From Seriola aureovittata (Eukaryota; Chordata; Actinopteri; Carangiformes; Carangidae): a stretch of DNA of 64,000 nt. The notes below the pieces were generated by a model, which made no database searches, was not told the origin of the DNA, and saw only the letters and a program-made list of their open reading frames with translations. Of this stretch, positions 50,322-63,500 are shown in pieces. Position numbers and translations under genes: made by a program. Location of the stretch: NCBI RefSeq assembly GCF_021018895.1, contig NC_079375.1, forward strand, positions 19,198,492 through 19,262,491, given 5' to 3'. Each line of letters opens with the position of its first letter. The first letter of the stretch is position 1.

Positions 50322-52078
50322 CTGAGAGAGAGGAGGGGATGACAGGCTGTGAGAGGGAAGGTAAGAAATATGGAGATGCTTATAAACACGAGGGGGTCAG
50401 CGGGAGACAGGGAGGGGTTTTTAAGTTTTAAAGCTTAACCCAAACCTAGGACACAAAGGAGGCCAGAGAGATGCGGCAACGTATATGAGGAAGTTATTTT
50501 GTCGTATCAACATGGTGACATCTTTCCAGTAACAGCTATTGTTTTTATATAGTTGTGGGTAACAGCTGAGACAAACTAACCCTGTGGTTAATAATAGGTG
50601 TTATCTTGACAAGAAGCAAACATATTTACCTCGTGCCATATATAGGCATTCAGCGTATAGTCCAAACCAGACAAACTAGTTCTTTAAACTACCAATTACT
50701 CATCCACTGCAGCTGTCACATCTGTAGATTGTTCACATGCATTAACCACTGTGGTGATTCCTTTACAATAATTATATCTGACACTTATTGTAGGCCGCTG
50801 ACAGCTGGTGTGGGGACATATTTAAGTTTTCACATAAACTGGTGGAGTTTTAAACTTTTATGGATTGGGAAAATTCTTCTACTTCTTGTGCCTATAATTA
50901 TATCCTCTCAAAAGTTAAAACAGGGTTGATTTTCATGAATGGTTTGGAGATTTGTGGATTTCAATTTCCTGAAAATTGAACAACATCTGAAATAAAGTCT
51001 GTTTTTAATAGTGAAAGCAGACTGCAGCAGGGACTTTGTTCCATTATCAGTACGTATTTGATCATTAAATTATACCTGTGCCAAGATAATAACTGCACAC
51101 CTAGGTATCAATAAAGCATAGTATGCATGATCCAACTTTCACTCACACACTGTTATGGTTGATATGAAGTGAAAACAAAACTTGATGTTACTGAACAACT
51201 AGTTTATGAGCAGATTGCTTCAATAAAACAAACTGCTGCACAGTTTAACTCTTTAACATCACAAAACCTCACATTCGGAGAAACACAAAGTTTGCTTCAA
51301 AAACTTTACATAGTGATGAGAGTAGTGAATCTTTACCCCACCAAGGATGCCAGATTATACAGATTACTGTTTTCCCCGATTACACAAGAGCCAGATTACA
51401 AGACGGGATGGCAGCAGGATTATTGCTGCAGTGAGGCTGACGTCGACTGTGATCACACAACCCTGACAATGTCCACTTCCTCACTACTGTAACACACAAG
51501 AGCTTGCACTCCATATACTTTACCCTCTGATCCACATACTGTAACTATACCCTACCCCTGCTTATTTGTGCATGACGTATTATTCATAGTTATATATTAA
51601 AGGGTTAGATCATACCCGACACACCAAGCAGAGATAAAACAAACAATCATCACCATCATCTGATGGAATAATTATTATTACTGTGGAGTTTGTTCAGCTG
51701 GGGGTTAAATGTTGCTCATGTTTCAGTGCAGAGAGAAATACACAGTTGACTTCCTGTAACAGGCCGATCAATAAATGCTGCATCATGGACAAACTACTTA
51801 AGACCACTTGTGGCCATTAATGTCTGGAAGCAGCTGGACTGGTAATAACAGTGATGTGACATAATACTGAACATAATACTGCGAGTCTATGGGGATCAGT
51901 GCAGAGATGTGTGTTGAGAAGAGCATCTCTAATGAAGGGACTTCTGCTACTTATTCTTCTTCTGCTGACTGATCAGACTGGACACTTAGATAAAAACAAG
52001 CAGAACAGAATCCAGGATCCATTCCTGTTATTTCCATATTAAGTTAAGCCTACATTTATTTCTCTTGGCAGACCCATC

Positions 52079-52113
<35 letters not shown>

Positions 52114-52560
52114 GATTATTACATAACATCCAAACTACTACTTCCTACACTACACTAGTTTTTTACGCTCCGTTTCATTATCAAAGGAGAAGAGTATTTC
52201 CCCAATAGCCCTACATAATAAACAATGCAGTTTGTTCCTATAATAAACCTAAACGTCCAGCCGTGTAGTTCTGTTTTCCGTCCATTCATTGGCTGCGGAG
52301 AAGCTCAGCGACTCAAAAGAAGAAGCGAAATGTACGGAGACTCTCAACATCTGGAAATGAAATCACTTCAAACTTTACAACCGTGTCCTAGACTGGCCAC
52401 AAAATCCCCAACAACACATCTACTCAGGTAACAGGAACAGCACGTACTGTGCAGCCTCGATGTAAGAAGTCCTGCACGATTTTAAAGCTCTGACAGATAT
52501 ATCAAAGCCCAGAAAGTCACATAAAGGAGGATGCATGTTGTTTGGAAGAGGTGAACTCAC
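50322..52560 (-). other. scinl: Probable first intron of the scinderin-like gene
   Basis: 2.2 kb between the inferred non-coding exon and the start-codon exon. It contains only the (TTTTC)n tract and A/T-rich DNA. Confidence 0.45.
52081..52113. repeat. (TTTTC)n pyrimidine tract
   Basis: Four TTTTC-type units running into T-rich sequence, in the first intron of the scinderin-like gene. Confidence 0.85.
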
Positions 52561-52800
52561 AGTTTGGGAGATGAACCACACAGGAGAGAGAGGAGCAGGA
52601 CCGCTGGTGGAGTCTGTAGATGTGGAAGTGAGCCGGGTATGGAGCGTTTTGTATGTTTTAATGTGTAGATGAACAGAAGGAGGAGGAGGAGGAGGAGGGG
52701 GAGCAGAAGGAGGAGGGAGTGTTCAGGCTGTCCGTGGGTCTCTCTGAGGGAGCAGTGATTGGTGGACACGAGCCGCAAAGATGGAGATGCGCCTGTCAGC
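52561..52800 (-). other. scinl: Probable non-coding first exon of the scinderin-like gene
   Basis: The coding exon at 50314 is preceded by a polypyrimidine tract and AG acceptor (exon begins at 50321), so an upstream 5' UTR exon is needed. A GTGAGT donor on the minus strand at 52560-52555 would end such an exon at 52561. A TATA-like TTAAATAAA on the minus strand near 52818-52828 would place the start at about 52.79 kb. The link between these parts is inference. Confidence 0.45.
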
Positions 52801-55689
52801 CTGTGTGCAGCCACAGAGCATTTATTTAACTACCTGCGTTCAAACTGTGTTGCAACGATTCAGGGACTCAAGTGGTTTTAAACAGTTTTCTTCAGTCTTT
52901 CTTCTTCAGTGTCTGTGAACATGACTCCGCTCCTTCTTATTTGCAGTGCAGATTATAAAGTGTTCAGAGAGGGGAGGGACAAAGTTTATCAAGTCATGGT
53001 TCACGAAGTAGCAGTTAAATCAACAGTTCGTCTGTTTGCCTTTGGCTTAGAGGAAAACTGCGACTGAAAGAAATGACAGCAAGGAAAAGGTGGCTCCCTC
53101 CCTTTAATTTCCTGGAATGTAGCACCAACAGGATTTAAATGGAAGTAGGGAGCACATGTTACTAGTTACATAGAAAAGTGATTTCTCTAGTTTCAGTTTT
53201 AAAGAGATTTCAGGGTTTTCTTGAAAACAATGTCAAAAGCCACTTCTGCAGACATTAGACACCACAAACACCACTAAGAGAGGATGCAACACTTTGACTT
53301 AGACTAGGACTAACTCATTACACACACAAAACACGTTACTTACTCCAGCTCTGCTCTTTGATAACAGTCGGCACAGCTCATTCAACACAGCCAGTCCCAG
53401 TTCAAACCAGAAGGCATGCTCACACGGGACACAGCCAGCCTCTACCTACTGCTACTGTACTCTGTCTTTTTCTGCAGACAGCGTGTTTATTTACACATGG
53501 ACAGAACCCTCGCCTCTGCTGCGATGAGTGGCCTCTTAGCCATGAATGTTACACACATAAAGACTGGGATCTTGTGTATAGCCTACATCCTGCAGAACCA
53601 AACCATATACAGACAGGAGCTTCAACATAGAGTCATCGCCTCATGCCACAGCAGGTCATTAAATGGACTTAAGTCAAAAATGGTCCAGCTGTAAGTGAAT
53701 TTTCTAACAAAACACAGTCCGCCTTGTTCACAGATGACTCACTTCATGAGAATTCAGCTCAGGGGAGATAAATAGCTCTTCCTCTGAGAATCTGTATAAA
53801 GATAATTACTGAATTTCAGATAAAATGTTGCACACTTCTGCTTTAATCTGGTGGACAAACTACGTGACATTATGATACATAACCACAAAAAGGGGGAGAC
53901 TTCGCTGCTGATGTCGAGTAAAGCTTTCGTACATTCCAGAGTGTAAAGTGGAAGTGAGTTGAGATGATAAATTGTTCTCACAGGCTGTTTCATCGTGACT
54001 GTCTTGCAACACAACTCTTAAAAAAAAAAAAAAAAAACCTCAATAAAGTTAATATCAACAGGCAGGACAAACAGAGCTTGTAGACATCAGTATAACTGGC
54101 CCGCTGTTTAGACTTAAATATAAATACATCAACAGCTGGTCATCACACATCACAACACAAAAATACATGTGACATTTCTTAATTTATCTGATGTTGTGTT
54201 TGTATAGCACAGTAACCCAAATATTCAAATCAGGTCTGACTAGAAGCTCAGGGGATCAGTGAAAAGAGGAAACATCTGTTACACTGTGTCTCTCTGGCTT
54301 CTGGGATTTGATAATTATATTCTTCAAATCTTGTTGCTGACACTTTAAACACCTAATTGGCTTTGTTGAGGGTGTCGCGACACACCAGTATTATTGATTA
54401 TTTGAAAAATGAAATACTGATATCCTGTGAATAATACATGTATGATAATATCGTGATGGCAGATGTGAGGCTGTGTGGGTCTTTTGTTTATGAGTTCCTC
54501 TGGTTGCATTTTCACTATCCATTATTGTAATCGTTGTTTTTGTATGATTTTGATCAGTTATGGTTAGTGACTCTCTCTCCACCTCCCTACACTCATATTT
54601 GAGTCTAATTCATTTGCCAAAAAAGAGACAAAACACACAATAAACAAAGTTAAAGATCAATTTGACCGGTAGCATTTTTTATTTCCCAAATCACAATAAT
54701 ATCATTATCGTAAATTCTTTTGGCAAAATCTGATATTAGTGCCATAATTTATCCACTTAACTTTCCTTCATTGATTTCTGCATGTAAATATTTTTATTTT
54801 TTTTTAAAACAGACCTAATTTTGATGCTGCTCCTTCGCATGTATCGGTGCTGCATTGCTCTGAATTCATCTGTTTATCTGTGGGCAGTGGGACGACACTG
54901 GTGCCAAACTGGGGGGTCAGTTGAGACCAGTCGTCAAACAGGATGTGACATGCACGCTGAATGGCTGGCTGCCACGGGCCCATTGTGCCACACACTGACA
55001 GCTGACTGGTGCACATCCTCAGTGACAATACAACCAACCCAAAATGGATTAGACTCTCATCATCAGAGGCATTACACTGTGAGAGGTGATGCAGAGCTGT
55101 TATGTTCACTGAGGGAAATGAAGCAGAAATGTACCACCAGTTTTTCAGTGAAACATCAGGACACAAAGTAAAACATAAATTACCAAATAAAATGTTATAC
55201 TTGTACCCAGTGTTTTTGTAGCATGGATGTAAAAACATCATAACAAACTTAGTAGTTTGACATTCTTTACCCAAGAGTTTAATGAGAAGATCAACACAAC
55301 TCTCATGATTCAGCATGAAAAGAGAAACCTACTCCACCGGTTTAGCATCTCATCTCTCTAATGTTGTCAAAATCCCAATGGAGTAGAAAAGTGGATATCT
55401 TCTTATTCTATGCATTCTTCTTCTTAGTCAAAACCCAGTCCCTACATTACCCTCAGTGCTGGCACCTGAAAACAGGCTTTGATCTATAAAATTGGAGTTC
55501 TCCTTGAAGCTGGAGCCAGCTACTAGTTAGATTATCTTCGCATAAAAACTGGAAGCAAGGGGAAACTAGCCCAACTCAGGAAGTCACCGCACCCGGCCAA
55601 GAAATAATTCCGGCACATAACATCCTGTAAAACCACAATGCTTTGTTTTTGCACCAGTTTTTGTGTGTATTAAACAAATGAGATATGAC

Positions 55690-55870
55690 GTGTTAATGAG
55701 TTAGCTTTAGCTTTATTTTAGAGCCGAGGATTTTGCTGCTTTCTTACAGAGCCAGGCTAACAGTTTCCCGTCTTTGTGCCAAGCTAACCGCCTGCTGACA
55801 GTCGCTTCATATTTCCAGAACAGACATAAGGGTGGTATCAATCTCTCTATCTAATGGCTAGCAAGAGAGG
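55690..55870. repeat. Percomorph dispersed repeat (AGAGCCAGGCTAAC type)
   Basis: Contains AGAGCCAGGCTAACAGTTTC, then CCAAGCTAACCG, then TTCATATTTCCAGAACAGAC and GTGGTATCAATC. This order of blocks recurs at 59505-59600 and in many percomorph genomes. No terminal repeats are visible; class unknown. Confidence 0.55.
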
Positions 55871-57189
55871 GCATATATACGCATAACCATATATAGCATA
55901 TACAGTATTTTCCTATCAAAGAATAAATATAAGACAAATGATCGATTTTTCTAAAACTTGGAGCAGCACAGTCACTGACGTATTTGAGATTTCAAGAATT
56001 GAGTCAGTGAAAAACTAGGGCCATGTACCAAATCTATATCGACCCAGATGTGTTCGTAGTACCAAATATCAAGAACAAGTCAAGTGCCAAAAGCTGACAT
56101 TGAACATCTGGTCAGATTCAGATCTTGTTTCACGTTTTTTTGTATAATTTTTGTATCAGTAATGGTAATTAGTAATATCATCAGACATTTCAAACGATGT
56201 CAAGCCTTTTTCATGGCAGTCAGACAGGGAAGGTTTGCCCACCCTCCCTCTTATCTTGCTACTTGTTTCAGAAAGTGTCCACAGTGAAGACATGATAACT
56301 GGTTTAGACACAGGGGTCAAGAAAGTCACACATGACACTGAGCAGGAACTACAGTATGAGTGACTGAGGACTGACGACAAGCGTCATTCTAAACAAACCT
56401 GCTCCAGGCACAGAAGCAAATGTCTCTAACATTCACTTGTCATAAAAATGGTAACTAGGAGACCTACTCCCACCCTTTCAGTATAAAGGTTCAGTTTAAT
56501 GAGAGAAAGGTCAGAACCAGTGAGCTGCAGCTTGGTGATTGTGGAGTGCTGGAGTGGGAGATAACAATGACCTTTCGACAATGTCAACCATTAATGGTTG
56601 TTTTCCATCGTGCTGAGTCAAACCACACCAGTCCTTCTGGTGCGACAACACTGGGCCGACTCCCCCGCTACATGAAGTCCACGAAAACTCAGCTGAAGGA
56701 CAGTTTGACTAATCTGTGCTTTGAGTACTGCAGATCTCAGTGTCATCTCTCCAGGAGGAGTGGGCCACTGCATTGTGGAGAATCATGCCGAGTACAGATT
56801 TTTCCAGGGAATCTTCCTGGGTGTGTGGGCAGTCAGATAAGGATTGAACAGCTCCTTCGTGACTGGAATAGAATGGCATTTGTCACTTTCAGTGATATGA
56901 AGGAAGGGCATGGATGCAGATAACCTGTATTGTCCATCAGTTTGACACCGTGGATAAATACATCTAAACAGATCACATTTCGGAAATTACTGCAGTAGAT
57001 GGTGCACGAGTGTCTATGCTTTCAGTTTAGCTGGTCAGTGGTGAGGCACCAAATTAAACAGGGAACAAAAACATTTGTCATGTCTGAATCTGGTGTGACT
57101 CTATTTGACAGTACTGTTGCATTAACTAACCAAAGCAGCACAACCCACAGAGCCAACGTCCTGATGTTATGAATATAGTTGTGGCTGAG

Positions 57190-57300
57190 ATGTACCTTTA
57201 TTGATCTCCCATAGGGGAAATTAGACACAGCAGCACAAGGGAATTTAGTTAACATCAAAGAAACAAATTTCCATAAACACTTAAATACAAGGGGAAAAAA
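57190..57300 (-). repeat. Non-LTR/SINE 3'-tail-like fragment
   Basis: TACCTTTATTGATCTCCCAT followed by AGGGGAAATT resembles the shared 3' tail of fish LINE/SINE families in minus orientation. No reverse-transcriptase frame is present. Confidence 0.35.
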
Positions 57301-57800
57301 TTAAGTAAAAAGTAAAATAAACAGGATAAAACCAGAATAAAAGACACAATAAAATAGATCTGTGTACAATGAGCAAACAAGGATCTTGCTGCATTAATTA
57401 TAGCATTATTACTTTATTGTATGGTACATCAGCCGTGTGTTTTACTCAGTAAACACTGATAGCCTCAGCTTTGGCGGCTGTGGTTTACTCGTGTGCCAGA
57501 CCCACCCCCCTTATAGCTCTCGCGTGTATGTGTGAACAAGTGTGGTTAACTGTTTTAACCCTGGTAAGCATGCCTGGTAGTTTCTAGCTTTGCAACTGTT
57601 TTCTCGTGTCTACTATATTTTGTGCAAAACATTCATGCAACTTCCACAGTCAAACTGCATCACACGATTTAATTTTCTAAATAAGCTTTTGTGTCTTTAG
57701 TGTTGGAAGAAGGTTTTTTCAGATCCTTTGCTTAAAAAAAGGACAAATATCACTGTGTTAAATCATTCAATTACAACTAAATGTCCTCATTTTAGGTGTC

Positions 57801-57975
57801 CAACCCCTGGCTACATCTGTGATCTGGGGCAGGAGGCCTGTGTACTGTGAGTGCAGGTCAGGCAGGTTGGTTTGCTGATAAAAATGACTGCAGGCTTTGT
57901 TTCCACTGGCAACGAACGCACACACACACACACACACATATATATATAAAAACCATCTATCACAAAGACACACAT
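57801..57975. repeat. Dispersed ~175-bp repeat, copy 1, with internal (CA)n
   Basis: Closely resembles 58750-58920 in the same orientation: a shared GGAGGCCTGTGT block, GTCAGGCAGGTTGGTTT, CAGGCTTTGT..CC, (CA)n, then AAACC(A/G)TCT(A/G)TC. Confidence 0.75.
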
Positions 57976-58135
57976 AAAAACACTCTACTAGCACTGCATT
58001 AGTACACATGACTGATCAATGGTTAATATACATGGATGACAGGAAACTAGTTGGAGCTACGGTCCTGGATTGTACTGCAGTCCTGATGTCATTGACCACA
58101 GTCTTAATGCTAAGCTCAAATGTTTTTGTTGTCGC

Positions 58136-58161
58136 TGTTGTTGTTGTTGTTGTTGTTGTTT
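58136..58161. repeat. (GTT)n trinucleotide repeat
   Basis: Eight perfect GTT units. Confidence 0.95.
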
Positions 58162-58749
58162 TAACCTGTAGCTCTTGCTCAGATGAAGAGTTACTGTACC
58201 TCTTTGGCAGAACACAGTGTTTTTCAGTGTCAGTTTTTCTGACAGCAAAGAAACATTTTGTGGTGTTTTTTTTCCTAACAAAAACGTACCAATTTAAAGT
58301 TCAGCTCTGGTTTATATCCACGTAAATCTAGATATAAATTATAATTAAATTTAATAATAATTAAATTAATAATATACATTATTGATAATTATTATAGAAG
58401 CATTAAAGTAGCATTTCAATATCTTAAGCTTGTCAATGTGGACCTCTTTTTAACTGAATTATACATTGTACTTTAGGGTCTGTCTGAAATCACATCAACT
58501 GCTTCCACACAACGATGAAGACTGCTTTTTGTTTGCTTAAGATTTCGAACATATACTGCCGTGGACACATACTGTGCTAAGGAAGTTCCATGGAGGAACT
58601 AGAGCCCAGCTTACATAGCACGCAATACACCACTGACTGAACCACATCCTTTATGATAAAAAAAAGTGTTCTCAACATCAAAAAACTCAGCAAAAGAAAA
58701 AGAGAACAGAAAGATAGAAAAAGGTTTTAGGATCATGTCTAACAGCTTC

Positions 58750-58858
58750 CCACCCCTCGCTACATGTGTAATCGGGGGTGGGAGGCCTGTGTGCTGTGGT
58801 GCAGGACAGGCAGGTTGGTTTTGTTGACAGACATGACAGGCTTTGTCTCCAGTGGCAA

Positions 58859-58904
<46 letters not shown>

Positions 58905-58916
58905 AACCGTCTGTCG

Positions 58917-58920
<4 letters not shown>
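58750..58920. repeat. Dispersed ~175-bp repeat, copy 2, with internal (CA)n
   Basis: Second copy of the unit at 57801-57975, about 950 bp away. It carries a longer (CA)n tract (58862-58902). Confidence 0.75.
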
Positions 58921-58947
<27 letters not shown>

Positions 58948-59239
58948 GACAAAACTATTGAGGCCAGTGGTGAGAAAATGTAAATATGCACAGCCCCCTC
59001 ATACGTGGGCAGGACATCACTCACTGTGTCATGCAGCCTCTTGGTTGTCTGCGTGCCAAACCAAACGCTTTGTATGACCTGCAACAAGTGATTAAACTTC
59101 AGATCTGGACGAGTGATTTAAATAAGTAACCATTATATTTGTTAATTTGCCACTATTATATCTAATGTCAGTAATGCTGCAGGCTCTAGTCCTGAGGGAG
59201 CACAGACTGACTATGAGACAACAGGCTTGGAGGCATTAA

Positions 59240-59700
59240 AGTACTCTACGTTAAATGAAAAAAAGCAGGTTATTTAATCCGAGACCAGCTGTTAGCTTAG
59301 CTTAGTTTAGCATAAACACTGTAAAAAACTAACAGCACATTTAAAGGTCACAATTCAACACATTATGTATCTTAGTTTAAGGGGGGTCAGATACGGGACT
59401 ATTCCTTTGCCAGGTGTAGTGATCTGGTCTTTCTGTCATCATGAAATCAGCCATGCACCAGCAGACCACTTTAAAAATTGCTAGTGGGCAGATTTTTTTA
59501 CTTCTTGACAGAGCTAGGCTAACTGTTTGCCATTTCTAGTTTTTATGCTAAGCTAAGCTAACTCTCGATTGGCTGTAGCTTCACAAGAAGGAGCAAAGAA
59601 AGCAAATAAGCGCACTACTGAAAATTTTTAAAGGACGGAGACATGGATCAGGAGATAAAACAGGATCGGGATATTCCTACTTTTGACTGACCCCCTTCGA
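59240..59700. repeat. Percomorph dispersed repeat, second copy/cluster
   Basis: Holds AGAGCTAGGCTAACTGTTTG, then TATGCTAAGCTAAGCTAAC and GGCTGTAGCTTCA, in the same order as the 55.7-kb copy. A related GTTAGCTTAGCTTAG block lies at about 59291-59306. Confidence 0.5.
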
Positions 59701-60294
59701 CTTTCCTAAGAGAAATGCTAATAACACATTTCTAACTGAGGCTCTGGCTGCCTCCTGCTGTCTTCAGCCCCTTAGTAATCCATTACTGTTAAAAACATTT
59801 GTCTTTGTGCAAGTACACATAGCTTTAGCAATAATTAGCCATAAAACAGTGTTACACATACAGTACTCATTGTTATGAAGAATTACATCTATATAACTCT
59901 GTTAAATCATACAGATAGTTGTACTAGCATTTAATCTGATGAATAAAAAGAACCCAAAGAAGTAAAACTCATCCTAAAACTATCCACAGACAAATCATTT
60001 CTGATGTTCTTGTTATATAACCGCATGCCAATGTCAAATCCAATTTAACCATCTGGAGTATGTATTAGATTCAGTGACCTCCTCCACGGTCCTGATCCAA
60101 AAATTCCTCTCCAGAACTGGAAGCTGCCAGTTGTTCTGGAAACACGACCCCACAGTCCCCAACAGCATGGGAACATCTAAACAGATGTTAATGAGAGCAG
60201 GGCTTCACGTTTCTCTGGAGAACAAGTACAAATCTTAGTGGAAGACCAACAAGACACAACATAATCAAGAGATGACAAAATACTTACATTAAAA

Positions 60295-60587
60295 AAAACA
60301 TTTTATTCATTTAGCTTATTTAGAATAGTGTAAAAATATATAAATATTGTTTAGGGAAAAGATACAGCATGAAATGCAAATGCTACAAAATATATGAAAC
60401 ATCATCACAGTAGATAATTTACAGGCTGGAGCAGTAGTGGTCATCTAAACTGGACAGATCATTTATCTTCTCCCTCACAGACAATATCGCAGCTTTAATA
60501 ACACACACCATGAGGACAGACTTTTTGTTTACATTGTAAACAGCTGTTCTCCTCTCTGACATCTCCTTGGCAGCACAGCGTCATGTG
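60295..60587 (-). other. 3' UTR of the coiled-coil gene with poly(A) signal
   Basis: Follows the TGA at 60588-60590. A minus-strand AATAAA (TTTATT at 60302-60307, next to an A-rich run) lies about 285 nt downstream. This supports the small terminal exon as the real 3' end of a polyadenylated transcript. Confidence 0.5.
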
Positions 60588-63500
60588 TCATTGATGTCCC
60601 TCTAAAAAGGAAAAACAAACATGCATCAGTGACAAACCAACACTACAATGTCTGAAAGAAACCTCGAGCATATCATACATGGCCCATACTGATTTCTTTT
60701 TCCCAGTCAACTTCTCACCGTAAGTGACGGGGTCCAACATGAAAACAACATTTTCAGCTTCAGTTAAAACTGTTCTTGTTATTGCACTTGAAAATGTTGG
60801 GGTTTTTCTCTTTACTTTTGACTCTGGTTTAAAGTGGGTGGGCCTTAGTTGGAAAATGATGATGTCATGTATTTCTGTGCACCAATCAGTGTTCAGTAAC
60901 ATCTGAATCAAAATGTGAGGACAGTTGTGAGGCTTTTTATTGCTCAACAAAAGTCAATCAAATCTGAGCAAAACCACATCCACACAATCCTGATAAAGCA
61001 GATTAGCTGAATTTTGAGTATTAATTTCCTAATGAACAACTTAATATAATTTTTCAAAGTTGACTTTGATTGTTGCTCATAAAGCGTTGAATGTTTAACA
61101 TTTTAGAAAAATACTTAAAATGTGACACCAACTTTTTAGCAGCTTTAGACTGAACTGGTAACTACAATAGTATCTATCAAATCACCTTCCTCCTAAAAAC
61201 AAACAGCATCAAAATAAAACTTGCAATTTACTCACATCAAATCTATCAAACACATATTTTCACAATATCAACACTTTGTAAAGAATGCAGAGGATTTCTT
61301 TCAGGCACTGGATCTCTTACAAATCGGTTTTCAGTGACAGTGAACAAACTTTAAAAGCCAATTCAGACTATAACTTTTAAGATCATTACAGGTTTGAAAG
61401 TAACAATTATTGTTATTACTGATTAATCGGCCAATTATTCTCTAAATTAATAGTTTAGTCTATAAATGTCAGAAAAATGGTAATGTGGCCGAGCTTAAGG
61501 TGTTGTCTTTAAACAACCTGTCTTGTCCAACCCAAAGTCCAAAAGCCAAATATATTAAGTTGTGAGGTCACAATGACCTTGACCTTTGACCACTAAAATC
61601 TAATCAGTTCATCCTTGAGTCCAAGTGAATGTTTGTGCCAAATATGAAGCGTTACTGAGATACTGAGTTCACCATAATAGGAGAGACGGACAACCCGAAA
61701 ACATAAAGCCTCTGGCCCTGGCTGTCGCCGGCGCACAGGCATAAAAACAGAGAAAAGCAGCACATCATCACATTAGAAAAGTGGGAACCATTGAAGTTTT
61801 GTTCCTGTTGATCGTGTGATTTATTAACAGACAACTCATATCAGTTTCAGATTTTAATGTTTTAGAAAGGAGTGGTGTTTTTACCTGGAGTGCGAGGCTG
61901 CTCTGCTGCGCTCTGCGATAGTCCAGTGGAGCTCCACAATGAACGGTCCTCCTGCATGGCTAAAGTCTGATTAACAAACCTCAGCATACCTGTCAGCGAA
62001 CTCATATCCACCTCCTCACCCACCAGAGTGCACACCGACTCCCTCCTTGACTCACTCAACTGCCCGTTGTCTCCTTCCTGTATCACGGTAACCTCCATGT
62101 TGGGGTTTCCGTCATCTTGTTTGTCCACCATGTATGTGAGGGGATTGAAGGAGAGGTCAGAGGTCGGTGTGGTCTCCATGACGCTGAGGCCCTGCCAGCT
62201 GCGGTCCACTTCATGCGGGAACGGGGAGACAGAGGAGGAGGAGGAGGACTCCCAGGGCTGCTTGTTCAAAGCCTCCCTCAGTGTTGCCTTCAGGCTCAGA
62301 GGGAGGTCCAGGGATGAGTTGATGCTACTGCTCTGCAGCTAATCGTGAGTTTGGTGGCTGCCAGATAGGTTAGGAAGTGAGGCGGGCTGCAGGTATGTGC
62401 GAGCGGGGGGTGATGAGCAACCTTGTGTGTATGTTGGGGATTGGAGACGACTTGAGTGAGTGTGTGCGGGAGAGCGGACGGTTGTTTGAGGCTTTTTGGG
62501 CGAGGAGGGAGGTGAGTGAGCAGAGGAGGAGCGCTGTGGGGAGTGTGTGAACTTATTGGGAGCTGGGAGAGAGAGAGTGTGATTGTAAAGATTCTGGCGG
62601 TCAGCAGCTCGCTCCAGACTAGAGATCCTGGCGTGGAGACGGGTCACCTCGGACTCCTGCAGGGATACAAGAACAAAAACATTTATCAAATATTGAAAAG
62701 CAATTTACTTCATTTTTAGTTACACCCTGCTAACGGCTCTACCTTGATGAGCATGGACTCATTGGAGGTCTCCATGGACTTCTCACAGGCCTGCAGCTGA
62801 GTCTGGAGCTGGGCAGCCTGGACTCTGGCTTGATTTAACTGGGCACTGAGCTGCTCCAGCTGGGCACGGAGGTCACTGTTCTGGGTTCTGGTCTGCTCGT
62901 ACAGAATCCTGCTTTGCTCCAGCTGGGTTTCACTCTGGAGGACCTGGCTCCGGCTCTGGTCTAACTGTGTTTGGAGGCGCTTGGCTTGGTTGAGGGTGCG
63001 ATCCAACTCCGACTTAGTGTGGTCTAGCAGGGCTTTGGCTTGCTCGAGCTGGGCCTCGCTCTGCTGAAGCTTAGTGGTGAGTTGCTCTTGGGAGGAGCGC
63101 ATGGTGGAGGAGATCTGCTCAGAGACTTTGAGGAGCTGACCTCGAGTCTGCTGCAGTGACTCCAGCTGGGGAGGGAGGAAAACAGACTGATGAGGCAAAT
63201 TTGTTTTTGTTTTTTTACAAGCTGTCTTCATTAGAGCAAGGTTAGAGCAGCACCAGCCGATGATCCTCCTCCTTTTGATGTAGCTGGTTAAGTTCAAAGG
63301 CTGCAGCAGGACAAAGAACAAAGCAAACAGAACAATCACAAATATCAGGAGGAACTAAGATGTTATCAGTTGTATGTGGGGCGAATGTAGCGATTAGAAG
63401 ACAGAATGAAAATCGACGGAATAAGGAACTCACATTTTAAAAACATTTAAAAAAAAAAAAAAGAGGAAAAGAAATCAGACAGAAACAGAGACAGGGAGGA

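Larger units (their letters stand above)
52830..60294. other. Repeat-rich spacer between coiled-coil gene and scinderin-like gene
   Basis: 7.5 kb with no supported gene. The longest open frame (minus 55316-54804, 170 aa) has no domain and no splice or promoter support. Holds the paired CA-bearing repeats, percomorph repeats, a LINE/SINE-tail fragment and poly(A) at 54020-54038. Confidence 0.6.

Noticed and set aside
54804..55316. 170-residue open frame on the minus strand
   Set aside because: Longest non-microsatellite frame outside genes, but without a recognisable domain, splice context or nearby promoter; A/T-rich composition and chance length are the simpler account.
56546..56923. 125-residue plus-strand open frame
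   Set aside because: I saw no domain or transposon motif. The sequence could derive from an old repeat, but I could not support a name.
62339..62656. Intron from GAG|GTGACC (62647) to GATTAG as the way to remove the TAG
   Set aside because: It would be phase-compatible but would delete a clear coiled-coil segment (VTRLHARISSLERA), so it is unlikely as the main form; kept only as a possible minor isoform.
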